Below, piece after piece: positions 9,990-19,378 of a stretch of 64,000 nucleotides of DNA. Source of the DNA: Bemisia tabaci (taxonomy: Eukaryota > Arthropoda > Insecta > Hemiptera > Aleyrodidae); assembly GCF_918797505.1 (NCBI RefSeq), contig NC_092801.1, positions 21,080,116-21,144,115 on the forward strand, written 5' to 3'. Position 1 is the stretch's first letter. Each line of letters begins with the position of its first letter. The notes beneath the pieces were generated by a model that worked only from the letters and a program-made list of their open reading frames with translations, was not told where the DNA came from and searched no databases. The position numbers and the translations under genes were made by a program.

Positions 9990-10235
9990 AAGTGGCAAAA
10001 TTTCATTAAAAATAAAATATTGAAATTTCGCGTGAAATATTTCACGAAATTTCGGAAATTTATGAAAGATATTGAAAAATACTGGTTCCTTTTCGTGTTT
10101 CGCAAAATGTAAAGACTGTGGCTTTCCTCTACTTTTGTGTGTTTGAGTGCGGGTTGCATACTCTAGCCCTTGAAAAATATGAGATATTTCACAGCCTCGT
10201 GAAATTTCGTGAAATATTTCACCGAAATTGGCGGC
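9990..10235. repeat. TGAAATATTTCACG word-rich inverted repeat
   Basis: Clusters of GTGAAATATTTCACGAAATT at about 10030 and 10205 face each other across about 130 bases. The layout resembles an old TIR element whose termini are hard to define. Confidence 0.45.
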
Positions 10236-10251
10236 TCATATATGTCATAAG

Positions 10252-10507
10252 CGGGAATGAATATTACTAAAATGAACGTTTCTCGTAATCTTCGATAACT
10301 TCATTTCCGAATTCCTGCCTCCGTTCCTTTTCTCGTTTCGTTTGTTCTTTGCCGTGTCTCTAATTCCCCGGTCCATTCCAGTTTATAATCTTTGCAATTG
10401 GTGAAAATGTAATATTTATTCCCGTTTGTGACACTGTGGAGGCCAAAAATACGGGAACTAATCAGAAATGAATTCCTACTGTCTTTACTGTCAGTATAAA
10501 GGGACTG
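10252..10507 (-). mobile_element. Family E, truncated copy E0
   Basis: The right TIR (CAGTATAAAGGGACTG, then TA) and most of the body are present. The other TIR and about 45 bases next to it are missing. Confidence 0.8.
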
Positions 10508-10516
10508 TACCCTATA

Positions 10517-10746
10517 CACGGGAAAAAATTAAATGTTGATTTAGCATATATGCTGTTAAAAAGATGTCCGACAAGTTTCAAATGCCGATTTTACAGTTCA
10601 AAAATGCTAACATAACATTTTAACTTGTACGTTTTGCAGTGGGCGTAGTTACGTTAGCATTTGTTAAAACGTAAAATCAGCATTTGAAACATGTCGGACA
10701 TCTTTTTAACGGTAAATGCTAAATCAACATTTAATTTCTTTCCGTG
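10517..10746. mobile_element. Family X copy 1
   Basis: A palindrome with CACGGGAAAAAATTAAATG on the left mirrored by CATTTAATTTCTTTCCGTG on the right. TA flanks both sides, as in Tc1/mariner-type targets. The arms also pair through AAGATGTCCGACA and TGTCGGACATCTT. Confidence 0.85.
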
Positions 10747-10748
10747 TA

Positions 10749-11221
10749 CATAGGCAGATAATTAGTAGCCACTATCATTCTCTTTTGTAGATGCGGTTAC
10801 CGATCTCGGTACATTGTCTCTTTTTGTCTGGCTAGACACAGTCTAGTCTCAGAAAAGTCTCAGGATCGGATAAAACCCTCCGAATGGGCGGTTTTTTGCC
10901 ATGGAGGGCTCCGTTATAACTAAGTTTCACTGCACTGAAAGCTCCTTTCCGAACTTCCGATAAGTCGCTGCAATTTTGATGAGATCTCGCAACGTGAAGC
11001 TTCGTGTTCAGGGCCGATATGCAATGAGTCTGGATCGATTTCCTTTCCTGTTTTTTGACGCCGAAAAATACAATCACCGCAGCTGAAATGTTATGCAGTC
11101 GGATGCATGTTATGTCGAGAATTTCACCTGCGACAGAGGCGCGACTGAATACTGAGTCGGGCAGACGTAATGTTTGACATGCAAATCGTGACATAGGGAC
11201 CTTGCCGGGGATCTCGCGCTT
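10749..11221. other. No feature recognised
   Basis: Unique, moderately GC-rich sequence. A minus-strand frame of 120 codons (10832-11194) is open but shows no motif or splice context. Confidence 0.35.
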
Positions 11222-11888
11222 GTCTTATAGAGGGTATACGACTATACGTGCTTCGAAAGTTCCGGTGGAGAGATAAGGAGCAACGCGATTCCTTTATCCA
11301 GGTTGAAAACCATTTCTGATCGTGAGGTCAGTGTTGAAAAAAAAAAAAAAAAAACTGATCACAGAATCGTGTTCTGATGCTTGATTCTTGTAGAGTCCCT
11401 TTATACTGAGAGTCAAGACAACACCCCTCATGGAGTCACAAACGGGAATAAAGATTACACAAATTGAACGTTTTTCGTAATCTTTGATCGGCCCATTCTC
11501 GAATTCCTTTCTTCGTTCCTTCCCTCATTCCGTTTGTTCCTTGCCGAACCCGTGATTCCCCGGTCCATTCCAGATTATAATCTTTGCAATCGGTGAAACT
11601 GTAATCTTTATTCCCGTTTGTGACACTGTGGAGGCCTAAAATACGGGAACCAATCAGAAATGGATTCAAATTGTCTTGACTCTCAGTATAAAGGGACTCT
11701 AGTCTTATGGAGGGTATGCGTGCTTCGAAAGTTCCGGTGGAAAGATAAGGAGCAGCGCGATTCCTTTATTCAGGTTGAAAACCATTTCTGATCGTGAGGT
11801 CAGTGTTTTAAAAAAAAAAAAAAAAAAACAGATGAATGGGTCAGTTGCGCTGATCACATGAATCGTGTTTTGATGCTTAGTTCTTGTA
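11222..11888 (+). repeat. Direct duplication flanking E1 (171 and 187 bp)
   Basis: GTCTTATAGAGGGTAT through CTTGATTCTTGTA (11222-11392) recurs as GTCTTATGGAGGGTAT through TTAGTTCTTGTA (11702-11888). E1 lies exactly between the copies. Both contain a long A-run and CAGGTTGAAAACCATTTCTG. The right copy is longer mainly because it keeps about 20 extra bases of T1. Confidence 0.88.
11393..11699 (-). mobile_element. Family E copy E1, complete
   Basis: GAGTCCCTTTATACTGAGAG on the left is mirrored on the right, with TA on both sides. It is 307 bp. The body holds AAACGGGAATAAAGATTAC and its partner near the other end, forming inner inverted repeats. It has no coding capacity. Family E is placed near Tc1/mariner only by its TA junctions. 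Confidence 0.92.
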
Positions 11889-12122
11889 GATCAGCTAAAA
11901 GTAATATACGTCCAAACAGCAACTTTGTACAATGATTAGGAAACCAAGGGTGTCTCTACCGCGGTGAATGACGTCATAAACAGAATTTTTCAAAGCGCGA
12001 TATCTCGGCTAATATTAAACGTAGAAAGTTGCTGTTTGGACGTACATTATTTTCAGCTAATCTACAAGAATCAGAGAAAGAGCATCAAAACACAAGTCTG
12101 TGACCAGCGCAACGGAACCATT
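11835..12122. mobile_element. Family T copy 1
   Basis: AATGGGTCAGTTGCGCTG on the left is mirrored by CAGCGCAACGGAACCATT on the right. Inner arms GTCCAAACAGCAAC and GTTGCTGTTTGGAC also pair. The centre has GTGAATGACGTCATAA. Partial relatives lie at 29815 and 42315. Confidence 0.8.
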
Positions 12123-12129
12123 AAAATAC

Positions 12130-12281
12130 TTAGCATAAATTGTCGTTATTACCTCTTGATTCCGGAGGATGATGTGTTTCGTTGCTTACCTTTGGCCGAT
12201 GGCTATTTCAACGGCAACAGAAAGGCAAACAAAACACATCATCTCCCGGAATCTGGAGGTAATAACGACAATTTATGCTAA
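12130..12281. mobile_element. KK hairpin element
   Basis: A 152-bp palindrome. TTAGCATAAATTGTCGTTAT is mirrored exactly at the right end, and ATGATGTGTTT pairs with AAACACATCAT further in. It is a single copy here with no clear target duplication. Confidence 0.75.
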
Positions 12282-12284
12282 ACA

Positions 12285-12800
12285 TGAACCCTGATAAAAA
12301 CACACATTTCTCATTGATTTTATAATACTAATTTTGTTTAGAAATATACATCTGTGTAACTGTCCATCACCGGGCCAGAAAAATTGTTCCGGAAACTGCT
12401 CGTCAGTAGTCGCAGGGTTTGATTTTTGCTTCCTCTGTCATTCGTGTTTTTAAGTAATTTAAATTAATTAATTAATTAATTTTTAATTAAAACTACATGA
12501 GTGGAGGTGAGCAACGTGGCAATCGGGGATACATACATTTCTTTCGCGTGAAGCCATCGATATCCGACTTCATCTACGGAAGGCGCTGAGATAACTATTC
12601 GACCACGGGCGATGCCCATATTGCCGCTAGCTGGAATTGAAGGCGCGACACACTGAGGCGACGACACGACCACGCACGTTGCGCTGCACGCGTGGGATAT
12701 GAAATATTCAAGGATAGTTTATCAAACCAGAATTTCATAGGTTGTTTGTCACTTAAAACATTCTGAGCTGCGTAATTACTTCGCAAAAAAGATTACACTA
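12285..12800. other. No gene recognised; AATT-rich tract
   Basis: Unique sequence apart from a TAAT/AATT microsatellite-like stretch at about 12460-12490. Confidence 0.4.
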
Positions 12801-13027
12801 CACTGGGAAAAAAGTCGCTTGGATCTGGAGTCCAGACTCTTGAAAACAATGACAAGAAAAAATACTCTTGATTCAATCGGATTTTTGCTTGAATCAAAAC
12901 GAAATCCGCTTAAAAGAAGAGGCTTGGTTCTTGATTTAAGCTAGATTTTGATTGAATCAAGAGTAATTTTTCTTGTCGATGTTTTTAAGAGTCTGGACTC
13001 TAGATTCAATGTGTTTTTTTTCCAGTG
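12801..13027. mobile_element. Family C copy 2
   Basis: CACTGGGAAAAAAGTCGCTTGG to TTTTTTCCAGTG, with TA immediately outside each end. The 227-bp palindrome contains TTGATTCAATCGG and mirrored arms. Confidence 0.92.
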
Positions 13028-13152
13028 TAAGTAAATGTCTACTTGAATCTAAAAGGAATTTCAATTGTATATTTGAGCAAAATACTGATTGAACAAAACC
13101 TGGTTCCATATCATTCTATAACTAGTTCGGTTTAACCGAACTTTTTTTTCAG

Positions 13153-13278
13153 CGATCAAACCAAGATTGCCAAGAATGTTCATAAATGAGCGTTCTTCTG
13201 CAAATATGAGTAAACTGCAAAAACTAAGTCAAAAAGGTGCTATACAAACGACGTGTCATGACAATTGTAGTAATTGGA
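13153..13278 (+). repeat. Repeat P copy 1, left of PP
   Basis: CAAACCAAGATTGCCAAGAA begins a block also seen at 16370. Its right part (AAACGACGTGTCATGACAAT) matches the border of L and M copies. PP interrupts the P-M unit here; the uninterrupted version is at 16370-16625. Confidence 0.65.
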
Positions 13279-13643
13279 GGTATTTCTGTCAAACAAAACT
13301 ATGTGCAGGTGAGAAATATGGGGTGTGCTCTAGAAAGCTGCATAAGAAACAATGTAAAAGTGGGCGTGATTTCTTTTGAAAAATTGGAAAAGCGGGATTT
13401 TAAATTCAGCAAAGAGAACTATGTGTCAACTGAATGCGGGATGTATGAGCCGCGGGCATGGCAAGAGAGCGTTGTGGACAGGGCTCATGAGTTAATGACC
13501 ACTACGAGGAGCCGCGACGACAGCATCCATCTCCGCTGACGTCACTGGAGCTTAATTACTCTCATTCACTCTAACGAACAGAGAACTGACGAGCACACCC
13601 CATATTTCTCACCTTCACATAAATCTATTTGGCAGGAAAACGT
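13279..13643 (+). mobile_element. Element PP with a non-TIR, gene-like interior
   Basis: Inverted ends of about 48 bases: TTCTGTCAAACAAAACTATG and GTGAGAAATATGGGGTGTGC have mirrored partners at 13588-13643. The interior (13325-13585) is not palindromic. It stays open through a segment reading YVSTECGMYEPRAWQESVV that ends at 13539. I do not recognise it; it may be a captured host fragment. Confidence 0.6.
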
Positions 13644-13757
13644 CCAATTAATCACCCAGGATAATTTGAATTCAAAGGTTGGCTGCTTTATTGCGCCCTA
13701 AAAGTTTCATGCCTAACCTCAAAATTACCGGCGTGTCCGTACTCTTCCTACATAGAT
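13644..13757 (+). repeat. Repeat M copy 1
   Basis: GATAATTTGAATTCAAAGG, then GGTTGGCTGC, then CCTAACCTCAAAATTACCG in fixed order, as in the other M copies. Confidence 0.65.
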
Positions 13758-13766
13758 CATGGATTC

Positions 13767-14275
13767 AATAGAGATGTTGCATGTGTAAGGAATTTGCGAT
13801 TTGACTGTTGATTTTTAAGTAAAAGTTCGCGAGAAACACGATGGTGCCACTGGTTTTCTCTGAAATCAACTCCCAATGTTAAAAAAAAGCTCTCAAGTTG
13901 AGGCCAAAATGAAGGGGATATCCCACGCTATCCTGCGAGTCCACCTCTACATCAAGACAAACCCTCCATGCAAAGATAGGGAGCAAATACATTAGCAGTG
14001 ATGCCAAGTTTGCAGTTTTAGAGTCCCCAAATAAAGTGGCAGCCCTGTCAATGTATTTGCTCCCTATCTTTGCAAGGAGAGTTTGTCTTGATGTAGAGGT
14101 GGACTCTCAGGATAGCGTGGGATATCCTCTCCAGTTTGGCCTCAACTTGAGAGCTTTTTTTGAGCTTGGGAATTGATTTCAGAGAAAACCAGTGGCACCG
14201 TCGTGTTACTCGCAAACTTTTACATCAGAATCAATTGTCAAATCGCAAATCCCTCACACATGGAACATCTCCATT
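13767..14275. mobile_element. Family F copy 2, complete palindrome
   Basis: Both ends (AATAGAGATGTTGCATGTG and the mirrored ending in CATCTCCATT) and both GATATCCC/GGGATATC blocks are present, with the centre near 14020. About 509 bp. Open frames in the arms read the same in every F copy because of the repeat, not because of coding. Confidence 0.9.
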
Positions 14276-14354
14276 CAAAACAGTGTAAATTATAGAAACC
14301 GCTGCCAACAGCACGAACGGAAACGTACGACGGACCTCCATCGAAGGGAATCCC

Positions 14355-14980
14355 GTTTCGTCGTAAACGATCAGGGCGCAGGTCGATACCATAAATCATA
14401 GCCAATCACGAGAATCCGCATTTTAACCTACGACCGACACATGTTTCGGCTTCGTGTCACTTCCACTCGCACACTCGCTCACGAGCCAAAACTGGCAGCA
14501 CCGTTAGCGTAGAGTCCCTTTATACTGAGAGTCAAGACAACACCCCCTCATCGAGTCACAAACGGGAATAAAGATTACACAAATTGAACGTTTTTTGTGA
14601 CCTTTGATCGGTCCATTCTCAAATTCCTTTCTCCGTTCCTTCTCTCATTCCGTTTGCTCCTTGCCGAACCCGTTATTCCCTGGTCCATTCCAGATTATAA
14701 TCTTTGCAATCGGTGAAAATGTAATCTTCATTCCCGTTTGTGACACTGTGAAGGCCTAAAATACGGGAACCAATCAGAAATGGATACACATTGTCTTGAC
14801 TCTCAGTATAAAGGAACTATAGTCTCATCGTAAACGATCAAAGCGCAGGTCGATACCATAAATCATAGCCAATCACGAGAATCCGCATTTTAACCTACGA
14901 CCGACACATGTTTTGGCTTCGTGTCACATTCTCTCACACACTCACTCACTCATGAGCCAAAACTGGCAGCATCCTTAGCG
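14355..14980 (+). repeat. Direct duplication flanking E2 (157 and 159 bp)
   Basis: GTTTCGTCGTAAACGATCAG to CACCGTTAGCGTA (14355-14511) recurs as GTCTCATCGTAAACGATCAA to CATCCTTAGCG (14822-14980). E2 lies between the copies. They differ at scattered bases only. Confidence 0.88.
14512..14819 (-). mobile_element. Family E copy E2
   Basis: Left TIR GAGTCCCTTTATACTG is preceded by TA. The right TIR is mutated to AAGGAACTA, then TA. 308 bp. Confidence 0.9.
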
Positions 14981-15675
14981 GAGTGCCCGCGCCCGCCTGC
15001 ATGCCGATTTGTCAAATCACCGCCCCCCCCCCCCTCCCCCCGGGCCCATAGGTCGCGAATCGTGATCTAATCGCTCTATTTTTCAATTTTTATTTTCGCC
15101 GCTGCCCACACCTAGAGTCCCTTTATACTGAGAGTCAAGACAATGTGAATCCATTTCTGATTGGTTCCCGTATTTTAGGCCTTCACAGTGTCACAAACGG
15201 GAATAAAGAGTACATTTTCACCGATTGCAAAGATTATAATCTGGAATGGACCAGGGAATTGCGGGTTCGGCAAGGAACAAACGGAATGAGAGAAGGAATG
15301 GAGAAAGGAATTTGAGAATGGGCCGATCAAAGATTACAAAAAACTGCCAATTTGTGTAATCTTTATTCCCGTTTGTGACTCCACGAGGGGTTGTTGTCTT
15401 GACTCTCAGTATAAAGGGACTCTAGTCGATACCATAAATCATAGCCAATCACGAGAATCCGCATTTTGACCTACGACCGACACATGTTTTGGCTTCGTGT
15501 CACATCCACTCGCACGCTCGCTCACGAGCCAAAACTGGCAGCATCGTTAGCGGAGTGCCCGCGCCCGCCTGCATGCCGATTTGTCAAATCACCGCCCCCC
15601 CCCCCCCCCCCACCAGGTCGCGAATCGTGATCTAATCGCTCTATTTTTCAATTTTTATTTTCGCCGCTGCCCACA
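14849..15675 (+). repeat. Direct duplication flanking E3 (266 and 251 bp)
   Basis: GTCGATACCATAAATCATAG through GCTGCCCACA occurs at 14849-15114 and again at 15425-15675, with E3 between. Both hold a poly(C) run of different length. The left copy overlaps the right copy of the E2 duplication, so part of the host segment occurs three times. Confidence 0.88.
15115..15422 (+). mobile_element. Family E copy E3
   Basis: Intact TIRs with TA on both sides. It is in the opposite orientation to E2 although only about 300 bases away, so E2 and E3 are not a simple tandem copy of one element. Confidence 0.92.
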
Positions 15676-15956
15676 GCCTCCGTCGTCTGCGCGACGTGAG
15701 TTGCATTTTCGAGGAGGCGCGAGTCTCCCGTGGGAACCGCGGTGACGTCACCGCCCGGCAATTAGCGCGAAATGCCCCCGAAAGTTCTCGCCGGTCTATT
15801 GTCCGTCCGGCTCGTCCTAACTGAGGGCATTGTGATTTTTTTTTCGCGTTTTCTTCTTTTTTGACGCACAGAAACTACGTCTCGCCTCTTTGATCGTCCA
15901 TGCATGGAGAGAAAACTTCTCTTCGTATGGAACTAGCACCTGTATACAGGGGAAGC
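15676..15956 (+). promoter_or_regulatory. GC-rich unique segment with a CRE-like site
   Basis: After the duplicated block comes CpG-rich unique DNA including GGTGACGTCACC, a perfect palindrome around the CRE core TGACGTCA. Unlike its surroundings it is not a repeat. A regulatory role is inference only. Confidence 0.2.
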
Positions 15957-16290
15957 ACACTAAAAAAAGATTGGTAGAATTGGATCACATTTTGCAAAAA
16001 GGAACCACTATCTTTGGCTCTCCCAGGAAAGCACTTATCTGCATAGGGAAACCAATGGCGTGAATGTTCTTTCTACGATGGGCCAGAGATAGTGGTTCCT
16101 TAATGCAAAATGTAATCCAATTTACCACTGGTAATTTGGAATGGTATATTCTATTAATCTTCAAGTCGATTCAGCTAGTGCCAGTTTATTGTAACGTTTA
16201 CCTTTCTTACGGCAGAATTGACTCTAAATTGACGCTGTGTGAAATATAGCGTGACGGAATGGTAAATTCTACCAATCTGTTTTTCTAGTG
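15957..16290. mobile_element. Element QQ containing a K copy
   Basis: Ends CACTAAAAAAAGATTGGTAG and the mirrored CTACCAATCTGTTTTTCTAG/TG define a 334-bp element. A K copy starts about 22 bases inside the left end. Confidence 0.65.
15979..16123. mobile_element. Family K copy, nested in QQ
   Basis: AATTGGATCACATTTTGCAA on the left is mirrored by TTGCAAAATGTAATCCAATT on the right. The arms extend through GGAACCACTATC and GATAGTGGTTCC. Confidence 0.85.
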
Positions 16291-16369
16291 CACGCATACG
16301 TGAAAATAAAGAGCTTTAATGCCCAAAAAGGTAGCCTCCTAAAAACAAAAAATGCTAATCTTCAGATTT

Positions 16370-16625
16370 CAATAACAAACCAAGATGGCCAAGAATTTTC
16401 ATCAATGAGGGAGCTTCCGTGAAAAATGATTAAATTTATGCAAAAGCTACTTCAAATACTTGCTCAGCAAGCAACGGGTTGTAATTATTGTAATAAGAAA
16501 ACCACTCTGTGGATAGTTTGAATCAATAGTATAACTGCCCTTTTGGGCCCTAGGGTCTCCATGATCTAACCGCGAAGTTATTACATGTCCTTACTCTCCC
16601 AATATAGGTACTGAGGTACTCTAAT
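16370..16625 (+). repeat. Repeat P-M, uninterrupted copy
   Basis: ACAAACCAAGATGGCCAAG, then ACGGGTTGTAATTATTG, then AGTTTGAATCAATAG, TTTTGGGCCCTA and CTCCCAATATAGGTACT. This shows P and M form one repeat of about 250 bp when not broken by PP, N or L. Confidence 0.65.
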
Positions 16626-16752
16626 TCTGTACAGATTTCAAGCGGTAAAGTTGGTTCGTTTTATTCGGAAAAAAAGGAGGAGCGGAAATATGGAAACATC
16701 GCAATAAAAGTTACGCGGTTTTGCTTCTTAGTCATCGATATACTTAAACCTA

Positions 16753-17062
16753 TAGTCCCTTTTACTGAGAGTTAAGACAATGCGAATCCATTTCTGATTG
16801 GTTCCCGTGTTTTACGCCTTCACAGTGTCACAAACGGGAATAAAAATTACATTTTCACCAACTGCAAAGATTATAAACTGGAATGGACCGGGGCATTGGG
16901 GGTACGGCAAGGGTCAAATGGAATGAGAGAGGGAACGGAATTAAGGATTCGGGAATGGGTCGATCAAAGATTACAGCAGCGAAAGTCCGATTTGTGCAAT
17001 CTTTATTCCCGTTTGTGAAATCCTTAAGCCGCGTTGTCTCAACTCTCTCTATAAAGGGACTC
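16753..17062 (+). mobile_element. Family E copy E4
   Basis: TIRs TAGTCCCTTTTACTGAGAG and TATAAAGGGACTC. Directly outside are TACTTAAACCTA on the left and TACTTGAACCCA on the right, a 12-bp direct repeat with two mismatches. That is longer than a TA duplication. Confidence 0.88.
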
Positions 17063-17102
17063 TACTTGAACCCAACGTCGCCAACTTGCGAGGATCACTA
17101 TT

Positions 17103-17355
17103 CTGCCGTGCTAAGGAAAAACGCCGTATGAACCTTCAGGCGTTGCCAAATTGTCTTCGATAAAACGTGAATTCCCTGGTAAACTTATGAAAATTTTCCT
17201 TCAAATTTTTCAGAGAATTTCGTTAGTATTTTGATCTAAAGTTTTTGAAAATTTCAAGGAGAAATATTCATAATTTTCCTCAAAAATAAACATTTTATCG
17301 AAGGAAACTTGGCAACTCTCGAATGTTCATACGGCGTTTTTCCTTAGAGTGGCAG
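17103..17355. mobile_element. Family A copy 4
   Basis: Complete TIRs, with TATT at 17099-17102 and 17356-17359. 253 bp; a good reference copy for the family. Confidence 0.92.
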
Positions 17356-17417
17356 TATTAGAAACGACAACTTTGGCGATGGAAAAGCATGCATGAGAAG
17401 GCCGCGGCCGCACGGCA

Positions 17418-17517
17418 TCGTTGCCAGATTGTACTGAAAGTTCAGCACGATTCCTAGCTGAACCAATGTCAAATATCCGCATATTTTTCTACAATCTGGC
17501 AACCTTGCCACAAGGGT
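17418..17517. repeat. Single relative of the 153-bp minisatellite
   Basis: CGTTGCCAGATTGTACTGAA on the left and TCTACAATCTGGCAAC on the right are mirrored, with ATATCCGCATATTT between. It suggests the minisatellite unit came from a TIR element of about 100 bp. Confidence 0.5.
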
Positions 17518-17737
17518 TCCTGATAGGATGCCTGACGATTGATGGCGCGATGTGTCGTGATAGCGGTTTGCTTTGATGTCGGAGGGTCGGCGCCACTTCA
17601 AACGCGGATGGACGGGACGGTTTGCCCGAATTCCTCACCGGAACCTAATAACGCCGGGTACTTTAGTACCCACTTCGCACACCCCGTCTAGTCTCCAGAG
17701 AAAGGTTGCCGAGTTTTCCCGATACTCGGTAGTCAAA

Positions 17738-17837
17738 GAGTCCCTTTATACTGAGAGTTAAGACAACCCCCCCCCCCCCTCCCCCTTATGGAGTCACAAA
17801 CGGGAATGATGATTGCACAAATCGAAAGTTTTTCGTA
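17738..17837 (-). mobile_element. Family E fragment E5
   Basis: The left TIR and about 80 bases, broken at TTTTTCGTA where E6 begins. The same 80-89 bases restart to the right of E6 at 18147. Confidence 0.85.
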
Positions 17838-18145
17838 GAGTCCCTTTATACTGAGAGTCAAGACAATGTGAATCCATTTCTGATTGGTTCCCGTATGTTA
17901 GGCCTTCACAGTGTCACAAACGGGAATAAAGATTACATTTTCGCCGATTGCAAAGATTACAATCTGAAATGGACCAGGGAATTACGGGTTCGGCAAGGAA
18001 CAAACGGAATGAGGGAAGGAACGGGGAAAGGAATTTGAGAATGGGCCGATCAAAGATTACGAAAAACGTTCAATTTGTGTAATCTTTATTCCCGTTTGTG
18101 ACTCCATGAGGGGGTGTTGTCTTGACTCTCAGTATAAAGGGACTC
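17838..18145 (+). mobile_element. Family E copy E6, nested in another E
   Basis: Complete TIRs, preceded by TA at 17836-17837. It lies between E5 and E7. TACTGAGAGTTAAGACA through TTTTTCGTA appears on both sides (17749-17837 and 18147-18227), so the flank was duplicated as for E1-E3. Confidence 0.9.
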
Positions 18146-18447
18146 TTACTGAGAGTTAAGACATCCCCCCCTCCCTCATGGAATCACAAATGGGAATAAT
18201 GATACCACAAATCGAAAGTTTTTCGTAATCATTGATCGGCCCATTCTCAAATTCCTTTCTCCATTCCTTCTCTCATTCCGTTTGTTCCCTGTCGAACCCG
18301 TGATTCCTCGTTCCATTCCAGATTATAATCTTTGCATTTGGTGAAAATGTAATCTTTAATTCCGTTCGTGACACTGTGCAGTCCTAAAATACGGGAACCA
18401 ATCAGAAATTGATTTACGTTGTTTTAACTCTCAGTATAAAGGGACTC
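18146..18447 (-). mobile_element. Family E copy E7, nearly complete
   Basis: It starts inside the TIR at TACTGAGAG and runs to an intact right TIR followed by TA. E5 plus E7 represent one older E into which E6 went. Confidence 0.88.
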
Positions 18448-18483
18448 TAGTTAGTCAGAGATCATTCCGTCTAGACTCCGGAG

Positions 18484-18595
18484 TACCTGAACAAAGAGAG
18501 TACGGACATGTCGGTAGTATTGAGGTTAAGTCATGGAGCTTTTAGGGCCCAAAAAGGCAGCCAACCTAGGAATTAAAATTATCCAGAGTGATTTG
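18484..18595 (-). repeat. Repeat M copy, minus orientation
   Basis: GAGAGTACGGACATGTCGGT, GGGCCCAAAAAGGCAG and AATTATCCAGAGTGATTT are the complements of M blocks. N is inserted at its edge. Confidence 0.65.
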
Positions 18596-18596
18596 G

Positions 18597-19052
18597 ACCG
18601 AGTTTATCAGAAAGAAACCAACCCTTATTTTCGGAAAAATTGAGTTAAGAGTGTTTTTGAGTTCCACTAGTCGTATATTTTCTCCTGCCAAAAACTAAAA
18701 GGGAAAAAACAGAAATTAGTTTATGAAAAGAAGGGTTCAAGTTTATTTTCTGCATTGAGCCTTATGCATGCAGGAATAAAACTTCAAACCTTTTATTTCT
18801 CAGTTTCAACATGGTGTGCACAGAAAAAAATAGATGGTGCTGACGACAGAACCTTCTGTTCACAGGGCCCCTACAGTTTTTTTGTTACACTAACAGAATT
18901 TTTCTGTTGTGAGAACAGAACTTCGGTCGTGGGGGACAGAGTACTCTGTCCTCATAACGGAAGCTTCTGTGACTGTTACAAAAGAAGTGCAGGAGCCCTG
19001 TGAACAGAAGTATTTTTGCAGTGTGGGTTGGTTCCTTTCTGATGAACTCGGT
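18597..19052. mobile_element. Element N with O inside
   Basis: GGACCGAGTTTATCAGAAAG is mirrored by CTTTCTGATGAACTCGGTCC, giving TIRs of about 30 bases. ATTT lies on both sides, where other copies have AGTGATTTATTATTAC-like sequence uninterrupted. Confidence 0.75.
18829..19022. mobile_element. Element O, saturated with ACAGA/TCTGT words
   Basis: Ends CACAGAAAAAAATAG and TATTTTTGCAGTG. The interior is mostly short ACAGAA and TTCTGT words facing each other (AACAGAATTTTTCTGTT, GACAGAGTACTCTGTC). Exact ends are uncertain. Confidence 0.55.
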
Positions 19053-19065
19053 CCATTTATTATTA

Positions 19066-19378
19066 CAAAAGTTACGACACGTCGTTTGTAGAGCACGTAT
19101 TTTACTTAAGCTCTACTATCCAATGGCGCAATTATTCTAACACGAGTTCAAATAATCGCGACAAACACGGTGCGGTCATAGTGGAACGCCTACAAACCCG
19201 TGTGAATACTTCACGCATTGCTCTGAACACTGTGCAGTCGACGTGAAAAGCATTAGCGCCTACGAGACTGGAAGAATACTTCAAGCATTGCGCATACACC
19301 ACGGTACACGCTTGAATCGTTGAATTTTCTCAATTTCTCGGTGTCAGACCATAGAGTGTCGAAATTATTATAGTTGTT
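19066..19378 (-). mobile_element. Repeat L copy, minus orientation
   Basis: CGCATTGCTC, GTGCAGTCGACGTGAAA, AGCGCCTACGAGACTGG and TCTCGGTGTCAGACC are complements of L blocks in the right order. The P border (CGACACGTCGTTTGTA) just left of L recurs right of it (CGACCCGTCGTTTGTA, 19386). Confidence 0.75.
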
